NCBI GenBank assembly: GCA_035569495.1
Contig: DATMMX010000002.1
Span: forward strand, 39,234 to 103,233
Reading direction: 5' to 3'
Source: DASRDZ01 sp035569495
GTDB lineage: Bacteria > Chloroflexota > Dormibacteria > Aeolococcales > Aeolococcaceae
Length of the DNA: 64,000 nucleotides
The translations under genes and the position numbers were made by a program. Under the pieces are notes generated by a model that did no database searches, was not told the DNA's origin, and saw nothing but the letters and a program-made list of their open reading frames with translations. This document shows positions 34,710 through 43,080 of the stretch, in pieces. Within the stretch, counting starts at the first letter, position 1, and every line of letters starts with the position of its first letter.

Positions 34710-34886
34710 CTACTCGGTGACGATGACCTCGCGCCCGTCGTAGGTGCCGCAGTTGAGGCACACGTGGTGCGGCCGCTTGAGCTGCCGGCACTGCTGACAG
34801 GGGACGAGGCTCGGCCGGGTGAGGGCGAGGTGAGAACGACGGCGATCGCGACTCGCCTTCGAGGTGCGTTCCTTGGGTACTGCCAT
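34710..34886 (-). CDS. rpmF: 50S ribosomal protein L32, zinc type
   Basis: 58 residues beginning AVPKERTSKASRDRRRSH. Two Cys pairs, CQQC and CLNC, form the zinc ribbon. ATG at 34886 with GGAGG upstream. In many bacteria rpmF heads the plsX-fab operon, and here it directly precedes fabD with a two-base-scale gap to its proposed start. Confidence 0.96.
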   Translation of the reverse strand: MAVPKERTSKASRDRRRSHLALTRPSLVPCQQCRQLKRPHHVCLNCGTYDGREVIVTE

Positions 34887-34921
34887 GAGGCCTCCGAGGG
34901 CGCGCGTCACTGCTGGGGCTG

Positions 34922-34956
34922 CGCACCGGCGGCCGAGTATATCAGCCGCCGGTGCG
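34922..34956 (-). promoter_or_regulatory. rpmF-fab promoter -10 inside a 12-bp perfect inverted repeat
   Basis: CGCACCGGCGGC (34922-34933) and GCCGCCGGTGCG (34945-34956) are exact inverted copies around an 11-nt centre that contains the -10 box TATACT (minus strand, 34941-34936). The -35 is weak (TGGGCT at 17 nt). It could be an operator that blocks the promoter, or a terminator of the VOC gene just upstream; no T tract follows the stem. Confidence 0.5.
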
Positions 34957-34971
34957 ATAGCCCACCGCGGT

Positions 34972-35748
34972 CTAGGCGACCGGAGCCGTCCTCAGCGCGA
35001 TCACCGCGAAGGGCGCGCCCTGCGGGTCGGTGAACACCGAGAAGCGGCCAGGGTCGATGTCGGTCGCGGGGACGAGCACCTTGCCACCCTGCTCGCCCAC
35101 CTTGGCCACCGCCGCGTCGGTGTCGGCCACCGCGAAGTAGACCAGCCAGTGCGCCGGCATCTGCGCGGGCTCGTCGGGGCCGATCTCGCGCATCCCGCCG
35201 ATGGTGCGGCCACCGAGCTTGAGCTCGGTGTAGGTGGTCGGCCCGAAGGGCAGCGTGTCGCCGGTCCAGCCGAACACCTTGTTGTAGAAGGCCTTGGCGC
35301 CCTCGACGTCGCGGGTGGCCAGCTCGTTCCAGGTGAAGGCGCCGGGCTCGTTGGCCAGCTCCGCGCCGGTGTGGGTCTTGGGCTGCCAGACGCCGATGGC
35401 GGCGCCGGTGGGGTCGATGAAGAAGGCCATGCGGCCCACGTCCATGACGTCCATGGGCTCGACGATCACCGTGCCGCCGGCCTCGCGCGCCTTGGCGACG
35501 GTGGCGTCGGCGTCGTCGGTGTCGATGTATGTCGACCACACGATCGGCTGCTGCTCGCTCATCAGCGGGCCGGCGCCGGCGACCATCTTGCCGTTGAGCA
35601 TGAAGAAGCCGTAGCCACCGGCCTCCGGGCCCGCCGACTGGAACTCCCAGCCGAAGATGCTGCTGTAGAAGCGGGTCGCCGCCTCGAGGTCCGAGGTGCC
35701 GAGGTCGATCCACATGGGGACGCCGGGAACGTAGTCAACCGAGGGCAT
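34972..35748 (-). CDS. two-domain VOC (glyoxalase/bleomycin-resistance fold) protein
   Basis: 258 residues made of two vicinal-oxygen-chelate domains: PMWIDLGTSDLEAATRFYSS to VWQPKTHTG (about 11-125) and FTWNELATRDVEGAKAFYNK to the C terminus (about 137-255), each with the beta-alpha-beta3 pattern and the FYxxxFGW motif. Similar proteins are annotated as glyoxalases or, in actinomycetes, as hydroxylases; true substrates are unknown. GGAGG lies 8-12 nt before the ATG. It precedes rpmF on the same strand. Confidence 0.85.
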   Translation of the reverse strand: MPSVDYVPGVPMWIDLGTSDLEAATRFYSSIFGWEFQSAGPEAGGYGFFMLNGKMVAGAGPLMSEQQPIVWSTYIDTDDADATVAKAREAGGTVIVEPMDVMDVGRMAFFIDPTGAAIGVWQPKTHTGAELANEPGAFTWNELATRDVEGAKAFYNKVFGWTGDTLPFGPTTYTELKLGGRTIGGMREIGPDEPAQMPAHWLVYFAVADTDAAVAKVGEQGGKVLVPATDIDPGRFSVFTDPQGAPFAVIALRTAPVA

Positions 35749-35861
35749 TTCAGCCGCCTCCAGAGAGCGTTCTGTCGCCGCGCGCAACCGCGGCTGGGCG
35801 GCCCATTGTGCGCCTCGTGACCGGCCTCTGCCGAGACGTGCGGGCGGATGCGCCCCAGCCC

Positions 35862-36443
35862 TTAACGGCGGCGGCGACGACCCCCGGATTGCGGCGCGGC
35901 GCCACCCCCGGCGGGCAGGCTCTCGATGCCCGCACGCACCGTCGCCGCGCTGCGCTGCAGGTGGTCCTCGAGCTGCTCGACGCCACTGCGCACCGCCGCC
36001 GCGGCGCTCGCCAGCTCCTGGTCGAGGTTCTCCATCACCTGGCGGACGTAGGCGTCGGCCTCGGCGCGGATGCGACCGGCGGCGTGCTCCGCCTCGCCGA
36101 GCACCGAGCTCGCCCGCTGCTCGGCGGTGCGGACGATCTCGTGCTGGGCGACCATCGCCGCCGCCTGCTCCTGGGCCTGCTGGTGGATGCGCTGGGCGTC
36201 CTGCTCGGCCATGTCGAGCAGGCGCCGGCCCTGCTCCTCGGCGTCGGCGATCAGCGCCTGCTGCCGCTCCACGGTGTCGCGCGCCTGGCGGATCTCCTCG
36301 GGCAGCTCCAGGCGGGCGCGGTCGATCAGCTCCAGCGCCTCCTCCTCGTTGACCACCACGCTGGGCGTGAAGGGCACCCGCCGCCCGCCGGCGACCAGGC
36401 TCTCCAGCTCGTCGATGACGTCGATGATGGACACCTGTCGCAT
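35862..36443 (-). CDS. DivIVA/AtpF-like coiled-coil protein
   Basis: 193 residues. After an N-terminal segment SIIDVIDELESLVAGGRRVPF that resembles a DivIVA-like head, nearly the whole protein is a Glu/Gln/Ala/Arg coiled coil (LELPEEIRQARDTVERQQAL, EEQGRRLLDMAEQDAQRIHQ), ending in a Gly-rich RRRRR tail. No transmembrane segment, so not ATP synthase subunit b. A cytoskeletal or division role is likely but unproven. Lies just upstream in transcription of the VOC gene and after coaD. Confidence 0.7.
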   Translation of the reverse strand: MRQVSIIDVIDELESLVAGGRRVPFTPSVVVNEEEALELIDRARLELPEEIRQARDTVERQQALIADAEEQGRRLLDMAEQDAQRIHQQAQEQAAAMVAQHEIVRTAEQRASSVLGEAEHAAGRIRAEADAYVRQVMENLDQELASAAAAVRSGVEQLEDHLQRSAATVRAGIESLPAGGGAAPQSGGRRRRR

Positions 36444-36461
36444 GCCTCCGTTGTGGAGCGG

Positions 36462-36971
36462 CTATCCCCCGCCCGCTGGTGGTTCGAGACCGAACTTTCG
36501 TCGCATCGCGGTGGCGCACACCGGGGGGACGAAGTCGTCGATGCGCCCGCCGAAGCGGCACACCTCCTTGATCAGCGACGACGAGACGAACACGTTGGAG
36601 AACGCCGTCATCAGGAACACGGTGTGCACCTGGGGGGCCAGGCGGCGGTTCATCAGCGCCATCTGGAACTCGTTCTCGAAGTCGCTCACCGCGCGCAGCC
36701 CGCGCACGATGGCCGTCGCGCCCGACTGCCGCGCGTAGTCGACGGTGAGGCCGCTGAAGGTGCCCACCTCGATGCGGTCGAGCCGCGGGTGCTCGGCGAC
36801 CGCGGCGCGGATCAGCTCGACCCGCTCGTCGGTGGTGAACAGCGGCGCCTTGCCGGGGTTCTCCAGCACCGCCATGATCACCCGGTCGAAGATCAGCGTG
36901 GCCCGTTCGAGGATGTCGAGGTGCCCGAAGGTGACCGGGTCGAAGCTGCCTGGGTAGACGGCCACACGCAT
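36462..36971 (-). CDS. coaD: phosphopantetheine adenylyltransferase
   Basis: Fourth step of CoA synthesis. Nucleotidyltransferase motif YPGSFDPVTFGH (6-17) and C-terminal FVSSSLIKEVCRFGG. 169 residues. ATG at 36971 overlaps the rsmD stop (TGATG); rsmD-coaD is a widespread pair. Confidence 0.97.
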   Translation of the reverse strand: MRVAVYPGSFDPVTFGHLDILERATLIFDRVIMAVLENPGKAPLFTTDERVELIRAAVAEHPRLDRIEVGTFSGLTVDYARQSGATAIVRGLRAVSDFENEFQMALMNRRLAPQVHTVFLMTAFSNVFVSSSLIKEVCRFGGRIDDFVPPVCATAMRRKFGLEPPAGGG

Positions 36972-37573
36972 CAGTCGGCCTGCTCTCCTGCTCGTGGGAT
37001 GTGGGCTGCGTCGTCGCGCCGGAGGATGGTCAGCCGGGTGGCGCCGTAGGTGGACTCGCGGACTTTGGCCAGGCGGCCGATGGCGTCCGCGAGGTGACGC
37101 GCGCGGTGATGTTCGCACACCACGAGCGCGGGTGGATGCTCGCCGAGCAGCCGCAACGCGCTGTCGACTCCCTCCTCGTCCTTGTACGGCGCGTCGAGGA
37201 AGACGGCGTCCGCGGCCTCGACCGCGCGCGGGTTGCCGCGCAGCCAGGCGACCACGTCGGCGGCCTGGACGCTGACCCGGTCGCTGCAGCCCAGCTTGGC
37301 CGCGGTGGCGGTGATGCAGTCGAGGGCGTTGCGGTCGCGCTCCACGAAGGTGGCACGCCTGGCCCCGCGGCTGAGCGCCTCGAAGCCGACCGTGCCCGCG
37401 CCGGCGTAGAGGTCGATGAAGGCGGCGTCCTGCACGGCGTCGCCGAGGATGTTGAACATCGCCTGGCGCACCAGGCTGGTGGTCGGCCGCACCGAGAGCC
37501 CGCCGCGCGGCGTGACCAGGGCGCGGCCCCGCCACTGTCCCGCGGTGATCCGTGTTTGGGCCGATGTTGGCAT
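36971..37573 (-). CDS. rsmD: 16S rRNA (guanine966-N2)-methyltransferase
   Basis: SAM-dependent methylation of G966 in 16S rRNA. SAM-binding loop FIDLYAGAGTVGFEALSRGA and catalytic motif DAPYKDE in place of the usual DPPY. RPTTSLVRQAMFNIL is the family's N-terminal signature. 200 residues, 2 nt after the recG stop. Confidence 0.93.
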   Translation of the reverse strand: MPTSAQTRITAGQWRGRALVTPRGGLSVRPTTSLVRQAMFNILGDAVQDAAFIDLYAGAGTVGFEALSRGARRATFVERDRNALDCITATAAKLGCSDRVSVQAADVVAWLRGNPRAVEAADAVFLDAPYKDEEGVDSALRLLGEHPPALVVCEHHRARHLADAIGRLAKVRESTYGATRLTILRRDDAAHIPRAGEQAD

Positions 37574-37575
37574 GA

Positions 37576-39663
37576 TCAGTCGAGGTCGTAGACGTCGGCG
37601 TAGCGGCCCATCCGCGCGGTCAGCGGCGGGTGGCTGCTCAGGTCGGGGTCCTGGTCGAGCCAGCGGCCGGCGGCGGCCGAGACGCGTTCCATCAGGCCGT
37701 GCTGGAGCAGGTCCTCCACCCCGGCGTTGGGGAAGCCGTGCTGGCGCATCTCGCTGCTGAGCACCGCGCCCTCGCCGCGCAGACGGAGGTCGGTCTCAGC
37801 GAGGTCGAAGCCGCTCTGATTCTCCGCGACCGCACGCAGGCGCGCCGAACCCTCCTCGTCGGGCGACCCTTGGAGCAGCAGGCACCAACTGGCGTGCGAG
37901 CCGCGCCCCACCCTCCCCCGGAACTGGTGGAGTTGCGCCAGCCCGAAGCGCTCGGCGCCCTCGATCATCATCACCGTGGCGTTGGGGATGTCGACACCGA
38001 CCTCGACCACGCTGGTGCTGACCAGGACGTCGGCCTGCCCGGTGGCGAAGCGCTGCATGCGCTCGTCCTTCTCCTTTGCAGGCATGCGGCCGTGGAGCAG
38101 CTCGACGCGCAGGTCGGGGAAGACTTCGTCGCGCAGCCGCTCATACTCCTGGACCGCGCTGCGCACTTCCAGCTTGTCCGACTCCTCGATGAGCGGACAG
38201 ATCACGAATGCCTGCCTGCCTTGCTGCACCTGTTCGCGGACCAGCGCGTAGGCGTCGGCGCGCGCGTGGGGAGGCACCACATCGGTCTGCACCGGCGCGC
38301 GTCCCGGCGGCATTTCGCGGATGTCGGTGAGGTCGACGTCACCCCACATCGCCAGCCACAGGGACCTGGGGATGGGGGTCGCCGTCATGGCGAGAAAGTT
38401 GGGCATGACAGCGGACTTGGCGCGCAGCCGCTGGCGCTGCATGATGCCGAAGCGGTGCTGCTCGTCCACGACGACGAGTCCGAGCCGCGCCAGCACGACG
38501 TCATCCTCGATGAGCGCGTGGGTGCCCACCAGCACGTCGTCGTGTCCCCCGGCGATGCCTTGGATCACTTCGCGCCGGGCCTTCTGCGACGTGCTGCCCA
38601 CCAGCAGCCGGACGGAGATGTCATGGGGCGCGAGCAGGTTCGACAGCGTGGCGTGGTGCTGCCTGGCCAGGATCTCCGTCGGCGCCATGAACGCGGTCTG
38701 GCACCCCGCGGCATGCGCCATGTGTGCGGCCATCGCCGCCACCACGGTCTTGCCGCTGCCGACGTCACCCTGAAGCAGACGGTTCATCGGCCCCTCAGCG
38801 GCCATGTCCTGAAAGATGACGTAGGCGGCAACGCGTTGCGAGTTGGTCAGCCGGTACGGCAGCGACGACGTGAAGGTTTGGGCCACCTCTGGCCGGTACG
38901 GGACGGCCACTCCCACCCCCGCGAGCCGCCGCCGCTTGGCGCGCTGCACCGCGAGCTGGAGCAGGAAGAGCTGCTCGAAGGCGAGCCGCTCGCGGGCGCG
39001 GTCGAGCAGCGCGGGCTCGTCGGGGAAGTGCACCTGGCGCAGCGCGTCGGCGAGCGGCAGCAGGTTCTCCTCGGCGCGGACGCGCGGCGGCAGCGGGTCC
39101 TCCAGCGCCTCGGCGACGGGGAGCAGCGGCTCGATGCGCTCGCGCAGCCAGCGACTGGCCAGTCCCTCGGTCTCCGGGTACACGGGGACCAGGCGGCCGA
39201 CGTGCAGCGTGCCCTCGCGAACGTGCTCGCGGGTCGGGTTCTTGATGGTCAGGCCGCGGCTGCCGAACTCCACCTTGCCGTTGAGCAGCAGCTCGTCGCC
39301 CTGGTGGATCTCGCGGAGCAGAAAGGGCTGGTTGAACCAGATCACGCTGGCGCGGGCGCCGTCGTCCTCGACGGTGGCCTCGATCAGCATCATGCGGCGG
39401 CCGCGGTGGGCGGGGCGCATCGAGATGTGGGTCACCCGGGCGCGCACCGCCTGCGGGTCAGGGCCGGGGCGCAGCTCGCGCAGCGGGCGCACGTCGCGGC
39501 TGTCCTCGTAGCGGCGCGGCAGGTGGAAGAGCAGGTCGCGCACCGTGGTGACGCCCAGCCGCTGCAGCTTGGCGGCCTTGCCGGGGCCGACCCCGGCCAG
39601 CTCGGCGACCGGCGTGTCCGGCCCGGGCACGGCCACCGGCGTGGGACGGGAGGGGGCCGGCAT
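37576..39663 (-). CDS. recG: ATP-dependent DNA helicase RecG
   Basis: Remodels stalled replication forks and branched DNA. An N-terminal HhH-like segment (VAELAGVGPGKAAKLQRLGV), wedge OB-fold domain (VRARVTHISMRP), then helicase motifs GDVGSGKTVVA, VVDEQHRFG, FLAMTATPIPRSL and the TRG-like QFRGRVGRG. 695 residues, normal length. The recG-yloV-yloU order matches Bacillus. Confidence 0.97.
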   Translation of the reverse strand: MPAPSRPTPVAVPGPDTPVAELAGVGPGKAAKLQRLGVTTVRDLLFHLPRRYEDSRDVRPLRELRPGPDPQAVRARVTHISMRPAHRGRRMMLIEATVEDDGARASVIWFNQPFLLREIHQGDELLLNGKVEFGSRGLTIKNPTREHVREGTLHVGRLVPVYPETEGLASRWLRERIEPLLPVAEALEDPLPPRVRAEENLLPLADALRQVHFPDEPALLDRARERLAFEQLFLLQLAVQRAKRRRLAGVGVAVPYRPEVAQTFTSSLPYRLTNSQRVAAYVIFQDMAAEGPMNRLLQGDVGSGKTVVAAMAAHMAHAAGCQTAFMAPTEILARQHHATLSNLLAPHDISVRLLVGSTSQKARREVIQGIAGGHDDVLVGTHALIEDDVVLARLGLVVVDEQHRFGIMQRQRLRAKSAVMPNFLAMTATPIPRSLWLAMWGDVDLTDIREMPPGRAPVQTDVVPPHARADAYALVREQVQQGRQAFVICPLIEESDKLEVRSAVQEYERLRDEVFPDLRVELLHGRMPAKEKDERMQRFATGQADVLVSTSVVEVGVDIPNATVMMIEGAERFGLAQLHQFRGRVGRGSHASWCLLLQGSPDEEGSARLRAVAENQSGFDLAETDLRLRGEGAVLSSEMRQHGFPNAGVEDLLQHGLMERVSAAAGRWLDQDPDLSSHPPLTARMGRYADVYDLD

Positions 39664-39677
39664 CGGGGTCAGCGGGC

Positions 39678-40514
39678 TCAGCCCGGCCGGAGCACCGCCA
39701 CGCCGACCGAGCCGGGGCCGGCGTAGGTGCCGACCACGGGACCGAGCTGCCCCAGCGGGATCTCCAGCTCGGGCAGCAGTTGCGTCAGCCGGTCGCGCAC
39801 CTCGCCGGCGGCCGCGGCGGCGTCGCCGTGCATCATCGAGATCGCCTCCAGCGGCCCGTTGCCGCGCACCAGCTCGACCATCTTGGCCACGCCCTGCTGC
39901 TTGCTGCGCACCCGCGCCGCCGGCCCCACCTCGCCCCTCTCGACGCTGACGATCGGCTTGACGTTGAGCACGCCGCCGATGAACGCCTGGGCGCGACCGA
40001 TGCGGCCGCCCTTCTGCAGGTAGGTGATGGTGTCGAGCAGCACGTAGCAGGTGACCCGATCGCGCCGCCCCTCCAGGTTCTTGACAACTGTGGCCGCATC
40101 GAGCCCCTGGTCGCGCTCGCGGACGGCGAGGTCGAGGAGGAGCTGCAACCCGCCGCTGATCGTCCAGGAGTCGACGACGTGGACGCGCTCGGGGTCGACC
40201 TCGCGCGCGGCGAGCGTCGCCGACTGCACGGTGCCGCTGAGGTGCGCGGGCAGGTGCACGCTGACCACCTCGTCGCCCGGCGCCTGCAGCAGCGCGCGGT
40301 ACACCTCGGCGAACTGCTCGGGCGACGGCTGCGACGTGGTCGGCAGCGCCGGCGATCCGACCAGGCGGCGGTAGAACGTCGCGGAGTCGATGTCGACGCC
40401 GTCGCGGAGCTGCTCGTCGCCGAAGCGGACGGTCAGCGGCACCACGGTCAGGTTGCGCCGGCGCGCACCCTCGGCGAGCAGGTCGGACGTGCTGTCGGTG
40501 ACCAGGTGCAGCAT
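39678..40514 (-). CDS. fakB: DegV-family fatty-acid-binding protein FakB
   Basis: Binds a fatty acid and presents it to the kinase FakA. LVTDSTSDL at 4-12, PTTSQPSPEQF, HLPAHLSGTVQSA with the carboxylate-binding Thr/Ser, ending GTYAGPGSVGVAV with the conserved His replaced by Tyr-Ala-Gly-Pro context typical of the family. 278 residues. It is 7 nt after fakA, making the lipid substrate pair. Chain specificity is not predictable here. Confidence 0.88.
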   Translation of the reverse strand: MLHLVTDSTSDLLAEGARRRNLTVVPLTVRFGDEQLRDGVDIDSATFYRRLVGSPALPTTSQPSPEQFAEVYRALLQAPGDEVVSVHLPAHLSGTVQSATLAAREVDPERVHVVDSWTISGGLQLLLDLAVRERDQGLDAATVVKNLEGRRDRVTCYVLLDTITYLQKGGRIGRAQAFIGGVLNVKPIVSVERGEVGPAARVRSKQQGVAKMVELVRGNGPLEAISMMHGDAAAAAGEVRDRLTQLLPELEIPLGQLGPVVGTYAGPGSVGVAVLRPG

Positions 40515-40521
40515 CGACGTT

Positions 40522-42315
40522 CTACTCCAGCGAGAGGATGTACGGGTAGTGCTCCTGCCCGCCGTCGTGGAGCTCGAACTCGATGCCGCCGTGCTTCTCG
40601 CGCAGCGCACCGACCATGGCGTCGCCGTCCGCCGCGGACACGGCGTCGCCGCGGTACACGGTGACCAGCTCGGGCGAGAAGTCGAGCGAGGCCAGCACCT
40701 CGTCGATCACGGCCAGCTCCTCGGCCCCGACCGCGGTGATCTTGCCGTCGAGCACGGCGATCACGTCGCCGGTCTTGATCTCCTTGCCGTTGGCGGTGCT
40801 GTCGCGCACGGCGCGGGTCACCTCCAGCGAGTGCACCGCCTGCATCGCCTCCTCCATGCGCTCGCAGTTGCTCTCGGCGTCGGCGGTGGGGTCGAGCGAG
40901 AGCAGGGCGCTGATGCCCTGGGGCAGGTTCTTGGTGGGCACGACGTGGACGGCGATGCCCTCGGCGAGCTGGTCGACCTGCTGGGCGGTGAGGATGACGT
41001 TCTTGTTGTTGGGCAGCAGGATCACCGCGTCGGCGTTGATGGCGCGCGCGGCGTTGAGCAGGTCCTCGATCGACGGGTTCATGGTCTGCCCGCCCTCGAC
41101 CACGCGGTCGACGCCGAGGCCTTCGAGGATCTGCCGGAACCCCGCGCCCGGCGCCACCGAGACCACGCCCAGCGGCTTGCGCGCGGCCACGGCCTTGCGC
41201 GGCTCGGCGAGCCCTGCGCCCGCGGCGACGCCCGTCGACGCCTCGGTCGCCGAGGCGCGCTCCAGCACGTCGTGGTGCTGCGCCGACATGTCCTCGACCT
41301 TCAGCTTGGCCAGCTTGCCGCGCCGCGCCGCGGCGGCGATCAGCGCGGCCGGGTCGTGGGTGTGGATGTGGACGCGCACCAGGTCGGCGTCGCCGACCAC
41401 CAGCGAGGACTCGCCGAGCGCGCCCAGCTCGTCGCGCAGCCGCTCGTAGTCGAGCCCCGGCCCCTCGACCAGGAACTCGGTGCAGTAGCCCCAGCCCTCC
41501 TCCCTGGCCTCGACCGCCGCGGCGCCGCGGCGCCCCTCGGCGGGCGCCCCCGACACCTCGGCGTGGCCGGGCGGGCGCACCGCGGGCTCGCCGACCCGGC
41601 GCGGCGCCCGGAGCGGCGTCGAGTCGTCGGGCACGTCGCCACCCGCCTCGGCGAGGGCGCGGGCGAATCCCTCGAGGATGATGGCGAAGCCGAAGCCGCC
41701 GGCGTCGACCACCCCCGCATCGCGCAGCACGGCGAGCATGTCGGGGGTGCGCTCCACGGCGGCATGGGCCTCGCGGACGGCGGCGTCGAGCACCGCGCGG
41801 ATGTCGCCGCCGCCGTCCGAGGCAACCCTGGCGGCGGCGGCGGCCTCGCGGACCACGGTGAGGATGGTGCCCTCGGTGGGCTTCATCACCGCCTTGTAGG
41901 CGACGCTCTGCGCCTCCTGCAGCGCGGCGGCCACCCCGGCGGCGTCGACCCGCGGGCTCCCGGCCAGCCCCTGGGCGAAGCCGCGCAGGATCTGCGAGAG
42001 GATCACCCCGCTGTTGCCGCGGGCGCCCATCAGCGAGCCGTGGGCGGCGGCCTGCATCACCGCGGCGGCGGAGTGCGAGTCGGCCTCCTTCTGCGCGTCC
42101 TCGACCGCCGAGCGCAGGGTCAGGTACATGTTGGAGCCGGTGTCGCCGTCGGGCACGGGGAAGACGTTGAGGTCGTTGACCACCTCCTGGTTGGCCTGCA
42201 GCCAGGACAGCGAGGTGCGCAGGCCGTACGACATGTGCCGCCCGCCGACCTCGAGCAGCGGCGGATGGTCGGCGGCCAGCGAGAGGCGCGGGGCCCCCGG
42301 GTCAGCGCTTGGCAC
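40522..42315 (-). CDS. fakA: fatty acid kinase subunit FakA (DhaL/YloV type)
   Basis: Phosphorylates FakB-bound fatty acids to acyl phosphates. The N-terminal DhaL kinase domain has NVFPVPDGDTGSNM at 50-63 and GARGNSGVILSQILRG; a middle domain follows, and the C terminus is DegV-like (NPSIEDLLNAARAINADAVI, NNKNVILTAQQVDQLAEG). 597 residues. GTG at 42315 overlaps the asp23 stop region by 14 nt; Met28 is an alternative start. Acyl phosphates usually go to PlsY or PlsX; neither is encoded in the window. Confidence 0.93.
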   Translation of the reverse strand: MPSADPGAPRLSLAADHPPLLEVGGRHMSYGLRTSLSWLQANQEVVNDLNVFPVPDGDTGSNMYLTLRSAVEDAQKEADSHSAAAVMQAAAHGSLMGARGNSGVILSQILRGFAQGLAGSPRVDAAGVAAALQEAQSVAYKAVMKPTEGTILTVVREAAAAARVASDGGGDIRAVLDAAVREAHAAVERTPDMLAVLRDAGVVDAGGFGFAIILEGFARALAEAGGDVPDDSTPLRAPRRVGEPAVRPPGHAEVSGAPAEGRRGAAAVEAREEGWGYCTEFLVEGPGLDYERLRDELGALGESSLVVGDADLVRVHIHTHDPAALIAAAARRGKLAKLKVEDMSAQHHDVLERASATEASTGVAAGAGLAEPRKAVAARKPLGVVSVAPGAGFRQILEGLGVDRVVEGGQTMNPSIEDLLNAARAINADAVILLPNNKNVILTAQQVDQLAEGIAVHVVPTKNLPQGISALLSLDPTADAESNCERMEEAMQAVHSLEVTRAVRDSTANGKEIKTGDVIAVLDGKITAVGAEELAVIDEVLASLDFSPELVTVYRGDAVSAADGDAMVGALREKHGGIEFELHDGGQEHYPYILSLE

Positions 42316-42709
42316 CCTCGCCCTCGAGGTGGATGCCCTGCACGTTGACGTTGACCGAGAGCACCGGCAGGCCCAGCGTCTTCTCCACGGCGTACTTGAC
42401 CGCGCTCATCAGGTTGTGGGCCACCTCGCTGATCCGCGTGCCGTACTGGGCGATGACGTAGAGCTCGATGAGGATGCCCCCGTCGCGGATCTCGATCGAC
42501 ACCCCGCGGTGCAGGTTGTCGCGGTTGAGCCGTTCGGCGATGCCGTCGCGCAGCCCCCGGGCCGCCATGCCGACGATGCCGTACGACTCGTTGGCGGCGT
42601 GGCCCGCGATCGACGCCACCACCCGGGGTGAGACCTCGATGCGACCCAGCGACGCGGTGCGGGCGAGGGCGCCTGGCGCCTTGACCTTGGTGGGCACTTC
42701 ACTCCACAT
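42302..42709 (-). CDS. Asp23/YloU-family protein
   Basis: 135 residues of the Asp23/Gls24 family, some of which are membrane-linked cell-envelope stress proteins. GRIEVSPRVVASIAGHAA and VAHNLMSAVKYAVEKTLGL mark the family. It is always next to fakA in Gram-positive genomes (yloU-yloV), as here. Divergent from rpmB, again as in Bacillus. Confidence 0.9.
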   Translation of the reverse strand: MWSEVPTKVKAPGALARTASLGRIEVSPRVVASIAGHAANESYGIVGMAARGLRDGIAERLNRDNLHRGVSIEIRDGGILIELYVIAQYGTRISEVAHNLMSAVKYAVEKTLGLPVLSVNVNVQGIHLEGEGAKR

Positions 42710-42731
42710 AAGCCGCCGCCGAGCCGTGTGT

Positions 42732-42737
42732 TATGCT
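42732..42737 (+). promoter_or_regulatory. extended -10 of rpmB
   Basis: TGTTATGCT contains TATGCT at 42732-42737 with the TG extension one base before. The -35 region is weak. The leader to the rpmB ATG would be about 120 nt. Confidence 0.45.
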
Positions 42738-42864
42738 CGCGCCTCGGCGCGGATCTTCCGCCGTGCAGATCGTGCACGTGTTCGGGAGGCGCCATTCTAG
42801 TACGCATGTCGTGCCGTGGGCTCCCGGCCTCGCGCGACGCCTTCCTGAGGACTCCACCACCACC

Positions 42865-43050
42865 ATGGCGAAGCGCTGCGAGAACTGTGGCAAGGGGCCG
42901 ATGTTCGGCCACAACGTCAGCCACTCCAAGGTGCGCACCAACCGGCGCTTCATGCCCAACCTGCACGTCGCGACGGTGATGCTCAAGGGCCGGCCGGTGA
43001 AGGCCAAACTCTGCACCCGCTGCATCCGCACCCAGTCGAAGGTCCGCTAG
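42865..43050 (+). CDS. rpmB: 50S ribosomal protein L28, zinc type
   Basis: 61 residues starting AKRCENCGKGPMFGHNVSHS with Cys pairs CENC and CTRC that bind zinc; HSKVRTNRRFMPNLH is the L28 signature. First gene of a plus-strand unit divergent from asp23. Confidence 0.97.
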   Translation: MAKRCENCGKGPMFGHNVSHSKVRTNRRFMPNLHVATVMLKGRPVKAKLCTRCIRTQSKVR

Positions 43051-43080
43051 GCCGCCTCCGCCTGGGACAATCGCGACGCC

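Noticed and set aside
35862..36443. ATP synthase subunit b
   Set aside because: Coiled coil is similar, but there is no N-terminal membrane helix and no atp genes nearby.
37630..42348. Long plus-strand frames over recG and fakA
   Set aside because: Both opposite genes with complete catalytic motifs; no starts or domains of their own.
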